Shown here piece after piece: positions 13,758 to 21,528 of a DNA stretch of 25,238 bases. The stretch comes from a virus. The position numbers and the translations under genes are program-made. The notes beneath the pieces are model-generated. The model was given only the letters and a program-made list of their open reading frames with translations. It did not search any database and was not told the origin of the DNA. Location: the IMG/VR virus record IMGVR_UViG_3300046012_000449, positions 1 to 25,238 of that record; one strand, written 5' to 3'. Each line of letters opens with the position of its first letter. The stretch's first letter is position 1.

Positions 13758-14020
13758 TAGACCGTCGTCCAGGCCGTGGTGTCGCGGTAGCCGACGGGGT
13801 TCGACGGCCGGTCGTTGCGGATGAGCGAGCCAGCCGCACCCCATGCAAGGTCGGCGACGTTCACGTCGCTGACCGAGTTGCGGGCATTGCCGGGATCGTT
13901 CGCCTGGTGGCAGAAGACCGACCCCTGCTCGACGCCCGCTGGCCCAGCCGCGCCCGGAGCGCCGGGAGGCCCCTGAGGGAACTCGGCGATCTCCTCGGGT
14001 GAGAAGACGACTTCGGCCAT
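13757..14020 (-). CDS. short collagen-like virion protein
   Basis: An 87-residue protein. After MAEVVFSPEEIAEFPQ comes a short collagen-like run of Gly-x-y triplets (GPPGAPGAAGPAG, about residues 17-29), then a compact C-terminal region (SVFCHQANDPGNARNS, LAWGAAGSLIRNDRPSNPVG). Collagen-like segments occur in phage fibers, where they trimerise. Four triplets are too few for a long shaft, so this may be a trimerisation linker. It is coupled to the repeat-protein gene (TAATG), which suggests the two are made together. No family for the C-terminal part was recognised. Confidence 0.65.
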   Translation of the reverse strand: MAEVVFSPEEIAEFPQGPPGAPGAAGPAGVEQGSVFCHQANDPGNARNSVSDVNVADLAWGAAGSLIRNDRPSNPVGYRDTTAWTTV

Positions 14021-14024
14021 GTGC

Positions 14025-14038
14025 TCGGTCAGTCCTCG
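14025..14038 (-). repeat. 14-base junction repeat, copy 1
   Basis: CGAGGACTGACCGA on the minus strand carries the stop codon of one gene (GAC-TGA) just before the start of the next. An identical copy is at 14592-14605, at the neighbouring gene junction. Confidence 0.7.
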
Positions 14039-14592
14039 ACGATCGTCAGCGCAGACGCGTTGATCTTCGGCGTGTCACCCGAAGCGATCGCCGTCGACGT
14101 GACAGACGCCCAGTAGAGGACGTTCCCTGCGGAGCTGGCGTCGACGACTGCGATCCCGACGATCGGGTTCGTGGATGCGCCGGTGGCGGCCGGGAACGTG
14201 ACGGCGGCCTTGTTCGTGACGGTCGCGGTCGTCGTGCCGGTTGAGGCGTTCCAGGCGGTCGACTGGTCGTTCGCCGACCCGATCTCCGTCCTCGCGTACG
14301 AGGTGTAGTCGGTCTCTGTGAGCGTCGAGCCGGTCGAGGTGTCGTCCGGCAGCGTCGTGCAGAGCGCGACGTAGACGTGGCCGGGGGCGCTGTACGCCTG
14401 CCCGCCGGCGGCGAGCTCGGCGACCTTCTTCGCGAGGTAGTTCGACTTCGACCCCGAGAAGACGACGAAATCGTCGAGCTTGCGGCGCAGCCAGTCGCGC
14501 ATCTTCGACCGGCTGACGCGGATGAGCGGCCCGTCGAGCGTCAGCCCGAGCGGAGCGAGCGCATCCTCGATGCTGAGTGCCATTGCGTCCAT
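14029..14592 (-). CDS. phage tail-fiber-family domain protein (capsid-proximal)
   Basis: A 187-residue protein. The start at ATG 14592 is preferred over the ATG at 14583, because GAGGA lies seven bases before it. Residues 1-65 are basic and helical (KMRDWLRRKLDDFVVFSG, NYLAKKVAELAAGG). Residues 70-185 match a domain very common in phages and usually named tail fiber protein: YVALCTTLPDD, then a conserved 'Y.R..I', TVTNKAAVTFPAATG, IVGIAVVDASSAGNVLYWAS, and SGDTPKINASALTI. These are short strands forming a compact beta fold. The location immediately after the capsid gene rather than after the tape measure suggests it decorates the capsid; 'tail fiber' may be a misnomer here. Confidence 0.75.
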   Translation of the reverse strand: MDAMALSIEDALAPLGLTLDGPLIRVSRSKMRDWLRRKLDDFVVFSGSKSNYLAKKVAELAAGGQAYSAPGHVYVALCTTLPDDTSTGSTLTETDYTSYARTEIGSANDQSTAWNASTGTTTATVTNKAAVTFPAATGASTNPIVGIAVVDASSAGNVLYWASVTSTAIASGDTPKINASALTIVED

Positions 14593-14605
14593 CGGTCAGT
14601 CCTCG
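14592..14605 (-). repeat. 14-base junction repeat, copy 2
   Basis: An identical match to 14025-14038. It contains the stop of the 64-residue gene (GAC-TGA), the GAGGA ribosome binding site of the next gene and the first base of its start codon. Confidence 0.7.
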
Positions 14606-14790
14606 CTTCCGGGCTCGAGGTCGAGCGCCGACTCGTGGTGGATGTCGTTGTGGAGCGGCTCGCCGTCTTCCGCGTCGCGGTAGCTCGCGCCCTCCGACCA
14701 GCGCAACGGACGCGAAAGATCTGCTCCGTCGTCGCCGGCCGGGTAGTGGACGCCGTCGACGAAGACGACCGGCCCGTCGTAGATTTTCAT
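14596..14790 (-). CDS. small acidic hypothetical protein
   Basis: A 64-residue acidic protein with a strong AAGGAG six bases before its ATG, one of the better ribosome binding sites in the window, suggesting good expression. It begins with a short strand hairpin (MKIYDGPVVFVDGVHYPAG) and continues as a polar, probably disordered chain (SYRDAEDGEPLHNDIHHESA) ending LEPGSED. No family is recognised. Placed between capsid and decoration-like genes, it may be a minor virion part or assembly factor. Confidence 0.6.
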   Translation of the reverse strand: MKIYDGPVVFVDGVHYPAGDDGADLSRPLRWSEGASYRDAEDGEPLHNDIHHESALDLEPGSED

Positions 14791-14881
14791 CGTGTCTCCT
14801 TGAGGGTTGATGTTGCGAGGGCGGAACTGGAACCGCCAAGAGCGATCCGCAACTCGTGCCAGGCGAAGTCGATCGCAACAG

Positions 14882-15091
14882 TCACGCAGAGGCCTTACCG
14901 CGGCCGTGCTGGGGCACCGGGAAGTCGACGAGGAGAGGCTCGAACATGTGCTCGCGTCCCTTCAGGATCGAGTGGCCGACCTCGACCGTCGTTTCGCCCT
15001 TGATGATTCGCACGACCTGGCCGCCGTGCTCGAACTGTGCGGAGGTGTTGGCCCTGACGATCTGCCGCGCGCCCTTCTCCGTTTCGCCCAT
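14882..15091 (-). CDS. small capsid-adjacent protein
   Basis: A 69-residue basic protein with GAAGGAG seven bases before the ATG. The middle is a small beta hairpin set (AQFEHGGQVVRIIKGETTVE, VGHSILKG) and the end is flexible and basic (PQHGRGKASA). It lies directly after the capsid gene and its hairpin. Small genes of this kind next to the major capsid gene are common in actinophages and often encode head proteins. That role is inferred from place only. Between its stop and the next start (14791-14881) no gene is seen, only a weak five-base inverted repeat and the next ribosome binding site. Confidence 0.6.
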   Translation of the reverse strand: MGETEKGARQIVRANTSAQFEHGGQVVRIIKGETTVEVGHSILKGREHMFEPLLVDFPVPQHGRGKASA

Positions 15092-15121
15092 CGGGTCTCC
15101 TTCGTGTGTGGTGACGGTGAA

Positions 15122-15151
15122 CCGGGGGCGACGCCGTCGCGTCGCCCCCGG
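15122..15151 (-). terminator. strong hairpin after the capsid gene (terminator or mRNA stabiliser)
   Basis: A perfect 12-bp inverted repeat (CCGGGGGCGACG / CGTCGCCCCCGG) with a six-base loop lies 21 bases after the capsid stop. It is followed on the minus strand by TTCACC rather than a U-run, so it may act as a partial terminator, a processing or stability stem, or a regulator lowering expression of the genes beyond it relative to capsid. Confidence 0.7.
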
Positions 15152-15172
15152 AGCTTGGACAAGCGCAGCCGG

Positions 15173-17794
15173 TTAGCTGTGCTTGATGCGGAGCATCCGG
15201 AACGCGTTGGGCGTCCGGAGCTTCGAGGTGTTGCGGAAGTAGACGTAGAGCGCGCGCGCCCCGATCAGCTTCCCGTTCGAGTTGCGGACGAGCGGGTCGA
15301 GCTCGACGTTGAGGCCGACCCGGTCGACGATCACGAAGCCGCGGCCGAAGTCGCCGAGGACGAGCACCTTCTCGCTCCCGGTGGTGACGGCGCGCGACAT
15401 CTCGGACGCGACGTTCACGGGGTAGTCGATCAGGGTGTAGCCGGTCGTGCCGGTCGGGCGGTTCCGGAAGCCCTGCGCGAGCGGCACCCAGAAGTCGAGC
15501 CGGCTGCCGGCGAGCGCCCGCAGCGCCGAGAAGACGCCGCGATTGCCGATCCACTGCGCGTTCGCGTCGAAGCGCGGCGGCAGGTCGTCGACGAGCAGGT
15601 CGAGGTCGGAGATCGCGAGCGTGTTCACGGCCGCGGTGTCGACGATCGAGGTGCCGTCTGCGTTCAGGGCGTAGATCAGCCCTTCCGGCTCGTTCGTGCC
15701 GGTGCCGAAGAGGAACTTGTTCGCCTCTTTGGTGTCCTTGGCGTCCTGGAACATCAGCGCGAGCTCGGACCGGAGCGCGCCCCAGTCCTCGTCGGCCTCG
15801 ATCGAGAACTGCACCTCGGCCTGCGCCTTCTCGACCGTGACGTCCGGCGCGTCGAAGCTCGGCGTCTGCGCGGTGACCTCTGCGAGCTCTGCCGCGTAGT
15901 CGACCGTGACGCCGTCGGACGAGATGCCGCGCCAGGTGTTGCCGGTGATCGTGACGTTGCGGCTGATCGCCCGCATCGGGTTCGCAACCCCGTCGGAGGT
16001 CAGGAGCACTGTCGGGTCGATCTGCACCGGCACGGGCGTTTCGGCGCCGAGCCCGCCGATCGAGATCGCCTGGTTGATGAGCGACTGCTCGGCGTTCGAA
16101 AGCGGCCGGCCCATCACGAGCTTCCCGAACGCCTTGTCGTACGCCGGGTCCGACGTGACGATCATGCGCTGCGCGAAGTTCGCGTCCTTCGTGTCGGCAC
16201 CGAGGAGGCGCTCGACGAACGACTTCGGCAGGTCCTGCTTGTCGGTCTCGTACAGCACCGTCTCGTTCGCCCGCTTCGCGCCGTCTGCGTAGAGGCCCGC
16301 GAGCTCGTCGAGCGACCGTGCGTGCTTCTGGTAGCTCGCGATGTCCCACACGTTCCTCGGGCCCTTGCGGTCGACGTTCGTGCCGAACGGCTTTTCGGCG
16401 ACGTGGCCGTTGCCGCCCTCGGTGGCCCCCTCGTTCTTCGCGCGGGACGCGACGCGGGCCTGCTCGGCTTCGCGCTTCTCGATGTCCGCGATCGTGTTGT
16501 CGATGTGGTCGATGTCCTGCATCGCCTTGTCGTACTCGGCGCGCGCGTCGCCCTCGAGCAGCGTGCCCGAGTGCTCCGCGTTGATCTCCGCACTCCGCGC
16601 CGCGAGGGTTTCACGCTGCGCGATCAGCTCTTCCTTGGTCTTCACTTCGGCCTCCTTGGCCTTGGGGGTGGTTGCCGTCGCCGTCGCGCGGCTGGTGACC
16701 GCGGCTGCGGTCTCTTGCGTCGACGCCGGGGTGGCGTCGAGTCCTTTGCCCGGCTCGGTCGCCGCCGCGGCGGGCTGTACGACTGTCGCGCCAGCGGGGA
16801 GCCGGCCGAGGAGCGCCTCGCGGAGCTCTTCTGCGGGCATCGCGCGGAAGCTGGCGGACGCCGCCGCGACCTGTTCGCTCAGGCCGACGAGCTCCCGCTC
16901 GACAACTGTGCGGCCGTCGATGAACGCCGTCGAGTGGCCGAGTGACAGCGACCCGTTGCTCTTCAGCAGGCCGTTCACGACCTTCTCGAACGTGTCGACT
17001 CGGTCGACCATCCCGGCCGCGAGAGCGTCCTGCGCGGTCAGGAGACGGCCGTCGCCGTAGCTGTTGCGGACGTTCGCTTCGGTCGTGCCGCGCCCTTTTG
17101 CGATGTCGGCGACGAACCGCTCCTGGTACTGGTCGACCATCCGCTGGAGTGCCTGCTGGGCTTCCTCCGACAGCGAGACGAACGGTGCGAGCTCGGTCTT
17201 CGCCTCGCTCGACTGGACGGGCGTGATCTTCACGCCATCCGCCTCGAGCGCAGCGGTCATGTCCTGATGTAGGAAGTACGTGCCGACCGACCCGACCATC
17301 GCCGACGGTGACGCGACGAACTCGTCGGCCTGGGCGGCGAGCCCGAACGCGGCCGAAGCTGCCATCGTGTTCGCGACCGCGACGAGCGGCTTCGTCTTGC
17401 CCGAGCGGACGATCTGCGCGGTCTCGGTCAACATCGACGCTGAGCCGCCGGGCGAGTCGACGTCCATCACGACGGCCGCGATGTTCGGATCGGCCATCAT
17501 GCCGCGATAGACGGCCGCGAACGCGTCGAGCGACGTGCCGCCGCTGATCTCGGCCATCAGGTTCGACTTCGGGAAGATCGACCCGTACAGCGGCAGCACA
17601 CCGATCGAGCCAGCCGCGGGCCGCTGGCGGCGCTGCTGCGCGGCCGAGGTGATCTCCTCGAGCTCGGCGTCCGACAACACGTTGCCGCTGAGCACGCGAC
17701 CCCAGAACTGCTGGATCTCGTGCAGCTTGGACGGCAAGATCTGCCACGGCGTCTCAGAGACGAGCTGTCCGAGCAGCCGGTAGTCGTGCTTCAT
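15173..17794 (-). CDS. head maturation protease (S49-type) - scaffold - HK97 major capsid protein fusion
   Basis: An 873-residue single reading frame with AAGGAG (17800-17805) before the ATG. Residues ~60-280 are an S49/SppA-like serine protease: MDVDSPGGSA (110-119), the probable nucleophile Ser147 in MAASAAFGLAAQ, and the probable general-base Lys199 in SSEAKTELAPF. Residues ~340-380 form an Ala/Thr-rich linker. Residues ~383-453 are a charged coiled coil like the HK97 delta (scaffold) domain. Residues ~478-873 have the HK97 capsid pattern, including NVWDIASY, NVTITGNTWRGISSDG, QAEVQFSIEADEDWGAL, ANKFLFGTGTNEPEGLI, and QWIGNRGVFSAL. In HK97 these functions are separate proteins. Here self-cleavage would have to release the mature capsid, perhaps near residues 455-478. 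No stop or frame break separates the parts. Confidence 0.92.
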   Translation of the reverse strand: MKHDYRLLGQLVSETPWQILPSKLHEIQQFWGRVLSGNVLSDAELEEITSAAQQRRQRPAAGSIGVLPLYGSIFPKSNLMAEISGGTSLDAFAAVYRGMMADPNIAAVVMDVDSPGGSASMLTETAQIVRSGKTKPLVAVANTMAASAAFGLAAQADEFVASPSAMVGSVGTYFLHQDMTAALEADGVKITPVQSSEAKTELAPFVSLSEEAQQALQRMVDQYQERFVADIAKGRGTTEANVRNSYGDGRLLTAQDALAAGMVDRVDTFEKVVNGLLKSNGSLSLGHSTAFIDGRTVVERELVGLSEQVAAASASFRAMPAEELREALLGRLPAGATVVQPAAAATEPGKGLDATPASTQETAAAVTSRATATATTPKAKEAEVKTKEELIAQRETLAARSAEINAEHSGTLLEGDARAEYDKAMQDIDHIDNTIADIEKREAEQARVASRAKNEGATEGGNGHVAEKPFGTNVDRKGPRNVWDIASYQKHARSLDELAGLYADGAKRANETVLYETDKQDLPKSFVERLLGADTKDANFAQRMIVTSDPAYDKAFGKLVMGRPLSNAEQSLINQAISIGGLGAETPVPVQIDPTVLLTSDGVANPMRAISRNVTITGNTWRGISSDGVTVDYAAELAEVTAQTPSFDAPDVTVEKAQAEVQFSIEADEDWGALRSELALMFQDAKDTKEANKFLFGTGTNEPEGLIYALNADGTSIVDTAAVNTLAISDLDLLVDDLPPRFDANAQWIGNRGVFSALRALAGSRLDFWVPLAQGFRNRPTGTTGYTLIDYPVNVASEMSRAVTTGSEKVLVLGDFGRGFVIVDRVGLNVELDPLVRNSNGKLIGARALYVYFRNTSKLRTPNAFRMLRIKHS

Positions 17795-19272
17795 GATTTC
17801 TCCTTCGCTAGGACCGGCAACCGGTCGGAGTGGCCGTTCTGAGAAGACTCGACGGGACTGTCAGCGACGATCTGCCAGCCGGCGTCGACGAGTTGCACGA
17901 TCGCCGCCACGTCCCGCGTTGCGTGCAGCGTGATCGCGGCCTGGCCCGGCGCCGGCTGCAACTGCACCGACGGGGCACCGGTGTGCTCGAGCGTCGAGAT
18001 GTCGCCGGTGCGCAGCCACTCGATGATCGACTCCGGCACCCAGCCGGCCATGAACATCGTCGACATCGTCTCGGCGCGATCCTTGTCGGCGGTCGCAGCG
18101 TCGACCTGGCCGGGCGCAAGGAAAGCGACGTCACGGGCGTCGTACCAGAGCTCTTTGCCGTCGGGGACTGCGACGATCTTCGAGAGTGACCCGCACAGCT
18201 CGCGCCACCACGGCATCGCGTGCATGTCGCCGAAGTTGCGGCGGATCTCGGCGAAGTTACCGCGGTTGAGCGCCGAGCCCTGCAGCCCCTCGGAGAAGCC
18301 GCCGAGCGCAGGGTGGATTCCTGCGGCTGCCGCGATGCGCGACTCGCCGGCGCCTTGCACATTTTTGAAGTCGATCTCCTGCAGGTTCGAACCGATCACG
18401 TCGGCCTCGACGCCGGGTTGCAGGAAGAGCGTCTTGTATCTCTTCGAGACGCCGTCGTGCTCGGCCTTGAAGGCCTTTACCCACTGCTGGAACTTGGCGA
18501 GATCAGGCTCGTTGACCTTCATCACCATGTTCGAGGTGCCGCCGTGCTCGAGGAACGCGAGCTTGTGCTTCGTCATCGACTTGTCGGCCTCGATCTCACG
18601 GACGACCGGCGTCAGCCACGACATGCCGCGGAACCGCGCCTCGGGATCCGGCATCGGCGCGAAGTGCGCGACCTCGTCGGCGAGGAGGCTGAGCGGCTCG
18701 CGGCCGAGCATCGGGCCGCCTTCGTGGTACTGGAAGCCGACGATCTCGGCGTCGATCGACCACGGATCGTCGGTCTCGGGGTCGCCATCGACGATCCCGA
18801 TCACCATGTATGTCCAGTCGGGACGGAGCGCGCGGATCGTGCCGTTCGGGCGCCGAGCGGCGTAGAAGTTGCCGCCGATCGCGGTGTAGACCTCAGCGCG
18901 TGCGATCAGCTCACCGGTGGTGGCGCCCGACCACGGCGTGCGGAGGATGTCGAGCTCCGGGCCGGTGCTGAGCGGCCCGGGCCGGCCGTCGTCTTGGATG
19001 TCACGGAACGCGAACCGCGCCTCGCTGAGGATCTTCGCGCGGAGCGCGATGCAGGAGAAGACGATCGAGTCGCCCTTCATGGCGCCGCGTGCGAGCCCGA
19101 CGTAGTCGCCCTCGATCGGCTCGAGGTTCCCGATCAGCGACTGATTCAGGAACGGGAAGCCGAGGTTGTCGATCGCGAGGATGTTCGCGACGTCCTCGAT
19201 CGAGAGTGCGCCGGCGGTCTCCTGGCGCAGCCCGAGGCCGCGGCCGATCTGGGCGAGCAGCGGCTGGTTCAC
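17791..19272 (-). CDS. portal protein (HK97-type)
   Basis: A 493-residue protein starting at GTG 19272 (GTGA overlap) and ending ATGA into the protease-capsid gene. It has features of HK97-like portals: an N-terminal entry (SIVFSCIALRAKILSEARF), the wing region with GGNFYAARRPNGTIRALRPD, a conserved block MSWLTPVVREIEADKSMTKH, the crown-stem helix KFQQWVKAFKAEHDG, then PGVEADVIGSNLQEIDF and AAGIHPALGGFSEGLQGSA, which correspond to the usual 'fGVPp.llG' region. The portal dodecamer is the DNA entry ring and nucleates capsid assembly. The last ~70 residues (from DISTLEHTGAP) are likely flexible. The capsid gene's ribosome binding site lies within this gene's end. Confidence 0.93.
   Translation of the reverse strand: MNQPLLAQIGRGLGLRQETAGALSIEDVANILAIDNLGFPFLNQSLIGNLEPIEGDYVGLARGAMKGDSIVFSCIALRAKILSEARFAFRDIQDDGRPGPLSTGPELDILRTPWSGATTGELIARAEVYTAIGGNFYAARRPNGTIRALRPDWTYMVIGIVDGDPETDDPWSIDAEIVGFQYHEGGPMLGREPLSLLADEVAHFAPMPDPEARFRGMSWLTPVVREIEADKSMTKHKLAFLEHGGTSNMVMKVNEPDLAKFQQWVKAFKAEHDGVSKRYKTLFLQPGVEADVIGSNLQEIDFKNVQGAGESRIAAAAGIHPALGGFSEGLQGSALNRGNFAEIRRNFGDMHAMPWWRELCGSLSKIVAVPDGKELWYDARDVAFLAPGQVDAATADKDRAETMSTMFMAGWVPESIIEWLRTGDISTLEHTGAPSVQLQPAPGQAAITLHATRDVAAIVQLVDAGWQIVADSPVESSQNGHSDRLPVLAKEKS
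17798..17812 (-). promoter_or_regulatory. strong ribosome binding element CCTAGCGAAGGAGAA before the capsid gene
   Basis: On the minus strand CCTAGCGAAGGAGAA precedes the protease-capsid ATG, within the last codons of the portal gene. It is nearly identical to the element before the holin-like gene (2350-2365). CCTAG also occurs next to the GGGAGG of the tail tube gene (10493-10502). Confidence 0.6.
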
Positions 19273-19496
19273 GAGGTGCCGCCTCTCAGGTAGGCGCCGG
19301 CGAGGATCGCCTCGACTCCCGCGGCGATCAGTCCGGCCGGCGCGTAAGCGTGGCCGATCCCGACCGCGAGGGTGATCGCTCCGGCCACGAAAAAGACCGC
19401 CTGGGCGGCGGTCTCGATGCGGGCACGGGTGAAGAGCTGGGTTACGCGAACGCGAATCCTGTACCTCCGCTCACTGTGGGGTTGGCGTGGTGCCAT
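19269..19496 (-). CDS. small membrane protein between terminase and portal
   Basis: A 75-residue reading if the ATG at 19496 is used. The likely functional part is the last ~57 residues, which begin near the terminase stop but have no ATG, GTG or TTG of their own, so the 55-base overlap with the terminase gene is accepted. Two hydrophobic segments (AAQAVFFVAGAITLAVGIG and AGLIAAGVEAILAGAYL) make a helical hairpin with a basic N-terminal side. Its stop overlaps the portal start (GTGA). Small membrane proteins at this place occur in actinophage genomes, but the function is unknown. Confidence 0.6.
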   Translation of the reverse strand: MAPRQPHSERRYRIRVRVTQLFTRARIETAAQAVFFVAGAITLAVGIGHAYAPAGLIAAGVEAILAGAYLRGGTS

Positions 19497-21088
19497 TTCG
19501 CACGGTGGAACGCTCCGATCGCGCCGACGGCGAGGTCGATCTTGAGCGGCGAGTCGTCGGTCTCCTTCGTGACGAGGATCCAGCGGCCGCGCTTCTTCGC
19601 GACGCAATGCGAGATGTGCCGTGCGAGCCGCTCGTCGCCGTCATGGGTGAAGCCGCCCTCGGGCAGAACGCCTTCCTGATGCTCGCCGCTTCCGCGGAGC
19701 GCCTGCTCGAACTCGTCGCAGGCCGGCCCCATCCGTGATGGCTGGTTCGTCTCGAAGCGGACGACGGTCTCGCCGTAGGTCGCCTCGAGGTCTTCGACCT
19801 CGCGGACCCAGCCGGGCGGGTCGGGTGCGAGCTCGACCACGCGGTAGTCGGCCATCGCCTCGTCGATCGTTTCGAGCACCTCGTTGCGCGGGGTCCGCCA
19901 GCGTGTCGCGCCCGCGGGCCGCTCCCAGGCTTCGATCACGAAGATGTGCGGCTTCTCTTCGACGGTGGCGCCGACAAGCGCGGTCGAGTCGCGACTGTAG
20001 GAGCCGTCGAAGAAGACCACGATCTCGGAGCCGCGCGGCACCTCGCGCTGACGGTCCGCGCGGGCGGCCCACAGGTCGGGCGGGTAGGCGCGGCGGGCGA
20101 GCGAGCGGCGCTGGTTGCCCCAGAAGCGGCGGAAGCGGTTCTTGGCTCCCTCGTCACGGTTGGCGGCCGCCTCCCGGTACTGCGCCGCGATCCCTTCCAC
20201 GTCGGCCCACGCGATCGCGTCGCCGGAGGCCTCGACGATCGCCGCCACGAGCCCTTTGCGGGTGTCGAGGTCGTGTGTCTCGGAGGCCTGCCGGTGGTCG
20301 AAGAGCATCCTGGGGTCGTCGACGCGGCCGGCGCGGATCTCCTCCGCGTACAGGTGCGACAGTTCGGCCACGGATTCCTCGCCGGGCGCGTACATCGTCG
20401 TCGTCTCGAGCGACCACGCGTCGGCAAGCGACCGCTTCGGGATGTTGCGGAGCATCGTCGCGTGCGAGCTCTTCAGCCGCTCCGACACGAACAGGTGCGT
20501 CTCGTCGAAGTGCTGGAACGTCGTGCGTGCACCGTCTCGGGCGTTCGGCGCCTGCGCAAGCGCCTTCAGCTCGCCCGGCGCGTCGCGATGCATGATCCGC
20601 TCCTCGCCGATGTAGTAGCGGTTGCCGAGCTCGCAGTTCTCGAGGATCGCCTTCACCGCACCGTAGGCCAGGTCTTCCGACTGCTCCTCCGTCGTCGCGA
20701 CCATCGGGATGTACGGGTCGGTCACCGGGCCGCCGACCGGCACCATCACGCCGTCCTCGTCGCGCCAGCCGTGGCAGCGGACAGGCGCGGTCGGATCCAT
20801 CTCGGCGATCGCGATCCACGCAGCGAGCTCTGTCTTGCGGGTGCCTTTGCGGCGCGAGTAGACGGCACGCTTGAAGCGGCGACGGCCGGCCTGCGGGTCG
20901 CCGTGCGGGTACACCTCGTAGGCGCGGTACAGGAAGAGCCGCTCTTCGTCGGTCAGCTCGAGCCGCTGGCCGCGGACGTCGCCGGGGCCATGGACGAGGT
21001 TCTCTTCGATCCAGTCGGCGACGTCGGGCCCGAGCGTCGGCCACGGGACCGCGTCCATCGGCGGCAGCAGCAGGCGCGGCTCGTTCAT
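19442..21088 (-). CDS. terminase large subunit
   Basis: A 548-residue DNA packaging motor. The ATPase half has an atypical Walker A (SRRKGTRKTE, residues 78-87, Lys85-Thr86), preceded by the adenine-binding strand region, and a Walker B ending in acidic Asp195-Glu196 (FQHFDETHLF). The nuclease half starts with VVFFDGSYSRDSTAL (Asp361) and closes with SPLKIDLAVGAIGAFHRAKW, which supplies another conserved Asp. This order fits HK97-like terminases of the Terminase_1 type. It cuts concatemers and drives DNA into the prohead through the portal. The ATG overlaps the small subunit stop (ATGA). Confidence 0.95.
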   Translation of the reverse strand: MNEPRLLLPPMDAVPWPTLGPDVADWIEENLVHGPGDVRGQRLELTDEERLFLYRAYEVYPHGDPQAGRRRFKRAVYSRRKGTRKTELAAWIAIAEMDPTAPVRCHGWRDEDGVMVPVGGPVTDPYIPMVATTEEQSEDLAYGAVKAILENCELGNRYYIGEERIMHRDAPGELKALAQAPNARDGARTTFQHFDETHLFVSERLKSSHATMLRNIPKRSLADAWSLETTTMYAPGEESVAELSHLYAEEIRAGRVDDPRMLFDHRQASETHDLDTRKGLVAAIVEASGDAIAWADVEGIAAQYREAAANRDEGAKNRFRRFWGNQRRSLARRAYPPDLWAARADRQREVPRGSEIVVFFDGSYSRDSTALVGATVEEKPHIFVIEAWERPAGATRWRTPRNEVLETIDEAMADYRVVELAPDPPGWVREVEDLEATYGETVVRFETNQPSRMGPACDEFEQALRGSGEHQEGVLPEGGFTHDGDERLARHISHCVAKKRGRWILVTKETDDSPLKIDLAVGAIGAFHRAKWHHANPTVSGGTGFAFA

Positions 21089-21528
21089 GCGTCATCCCCG
21101 ACGAGCGTCAGACGCGGATCCTTGCGGCCGCGGGACGACTTCCGCACCGCGGCCGGACGCTCCTCGCCGCTCTTTGCCTCGGCGAGGCGCCAGCGGAGCC
21201 GCAGCCGGTCCTCGGTCGTCGCGCCGAGCTTCGCCTCGGTCAGCCGGATCTCGCCGGCGACACCCACGTCGCCGCGCTCGAACGCGTCCCAGAGCTTCGC
21301 GAGCCGCTCGAGCACGAGCCAGTCTGTCTCGAGGAACAGTGCGGCCTGCGGCGAGGTCGCCCACGTCCGCCACCGCCGCCGCGTCGCCGCGGTCAGCTTG
21401 CTCGCACCGGGCAGCGACCGGGCCTTCTTCGGCGCCTGGTCGTGGTTCAGCTCGACGGTCGGGAACGTCTCGGCGTTCGCGCGGGCGCGCTTCGACGCGT
21501 CCTTCGGCTTCGGGCCCGGGATCGCCAT
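21085..21528 (-). CDS. terminase small subunit (P27-like)
   Basis: A 147-residue protein starting at ATG 21528 (TGATG overlap with the HNH gene). The opening MAIPGPKPKDASKRARAN is the 'GP.PKP' pattern common in P27-family small terminases and their relatives. Helices follow (AATRRRWRTWATSPQAALF, DWLVLERLAKLWDAFERG, EIRLTEAKLGATTEDRLRLR), ending in a basic and flexible tail (AAVRKSSRGRKDPRL). It recognises viral DNA and regulates the large subunit encoded next. No helix-turn-helix was assigned by eye. Confidence 0.82.
   Translation of the reverse strand: MAIPGPKPKDASKRARANAETFPTVELNHDQAPKKARSLPGASKLTAATRRRWRTWATSPQAALFLETDWLVLERLAKLWDAFERGDVGVAGEIRLTEAKLGATTEDRLRLRWRLAEAKSGEERPAAVRKSSRGRKDPRLTLVGDDA

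Noticed and set aside
14807-16945. Plus-strand open frame of 712 codons opposite the capsid polyprotein
   Set aside because: It has Arg/Val/Asp-rich shadow composition and lies entirely opposite a well-supported capsid gene. No ribosome site context supports it.
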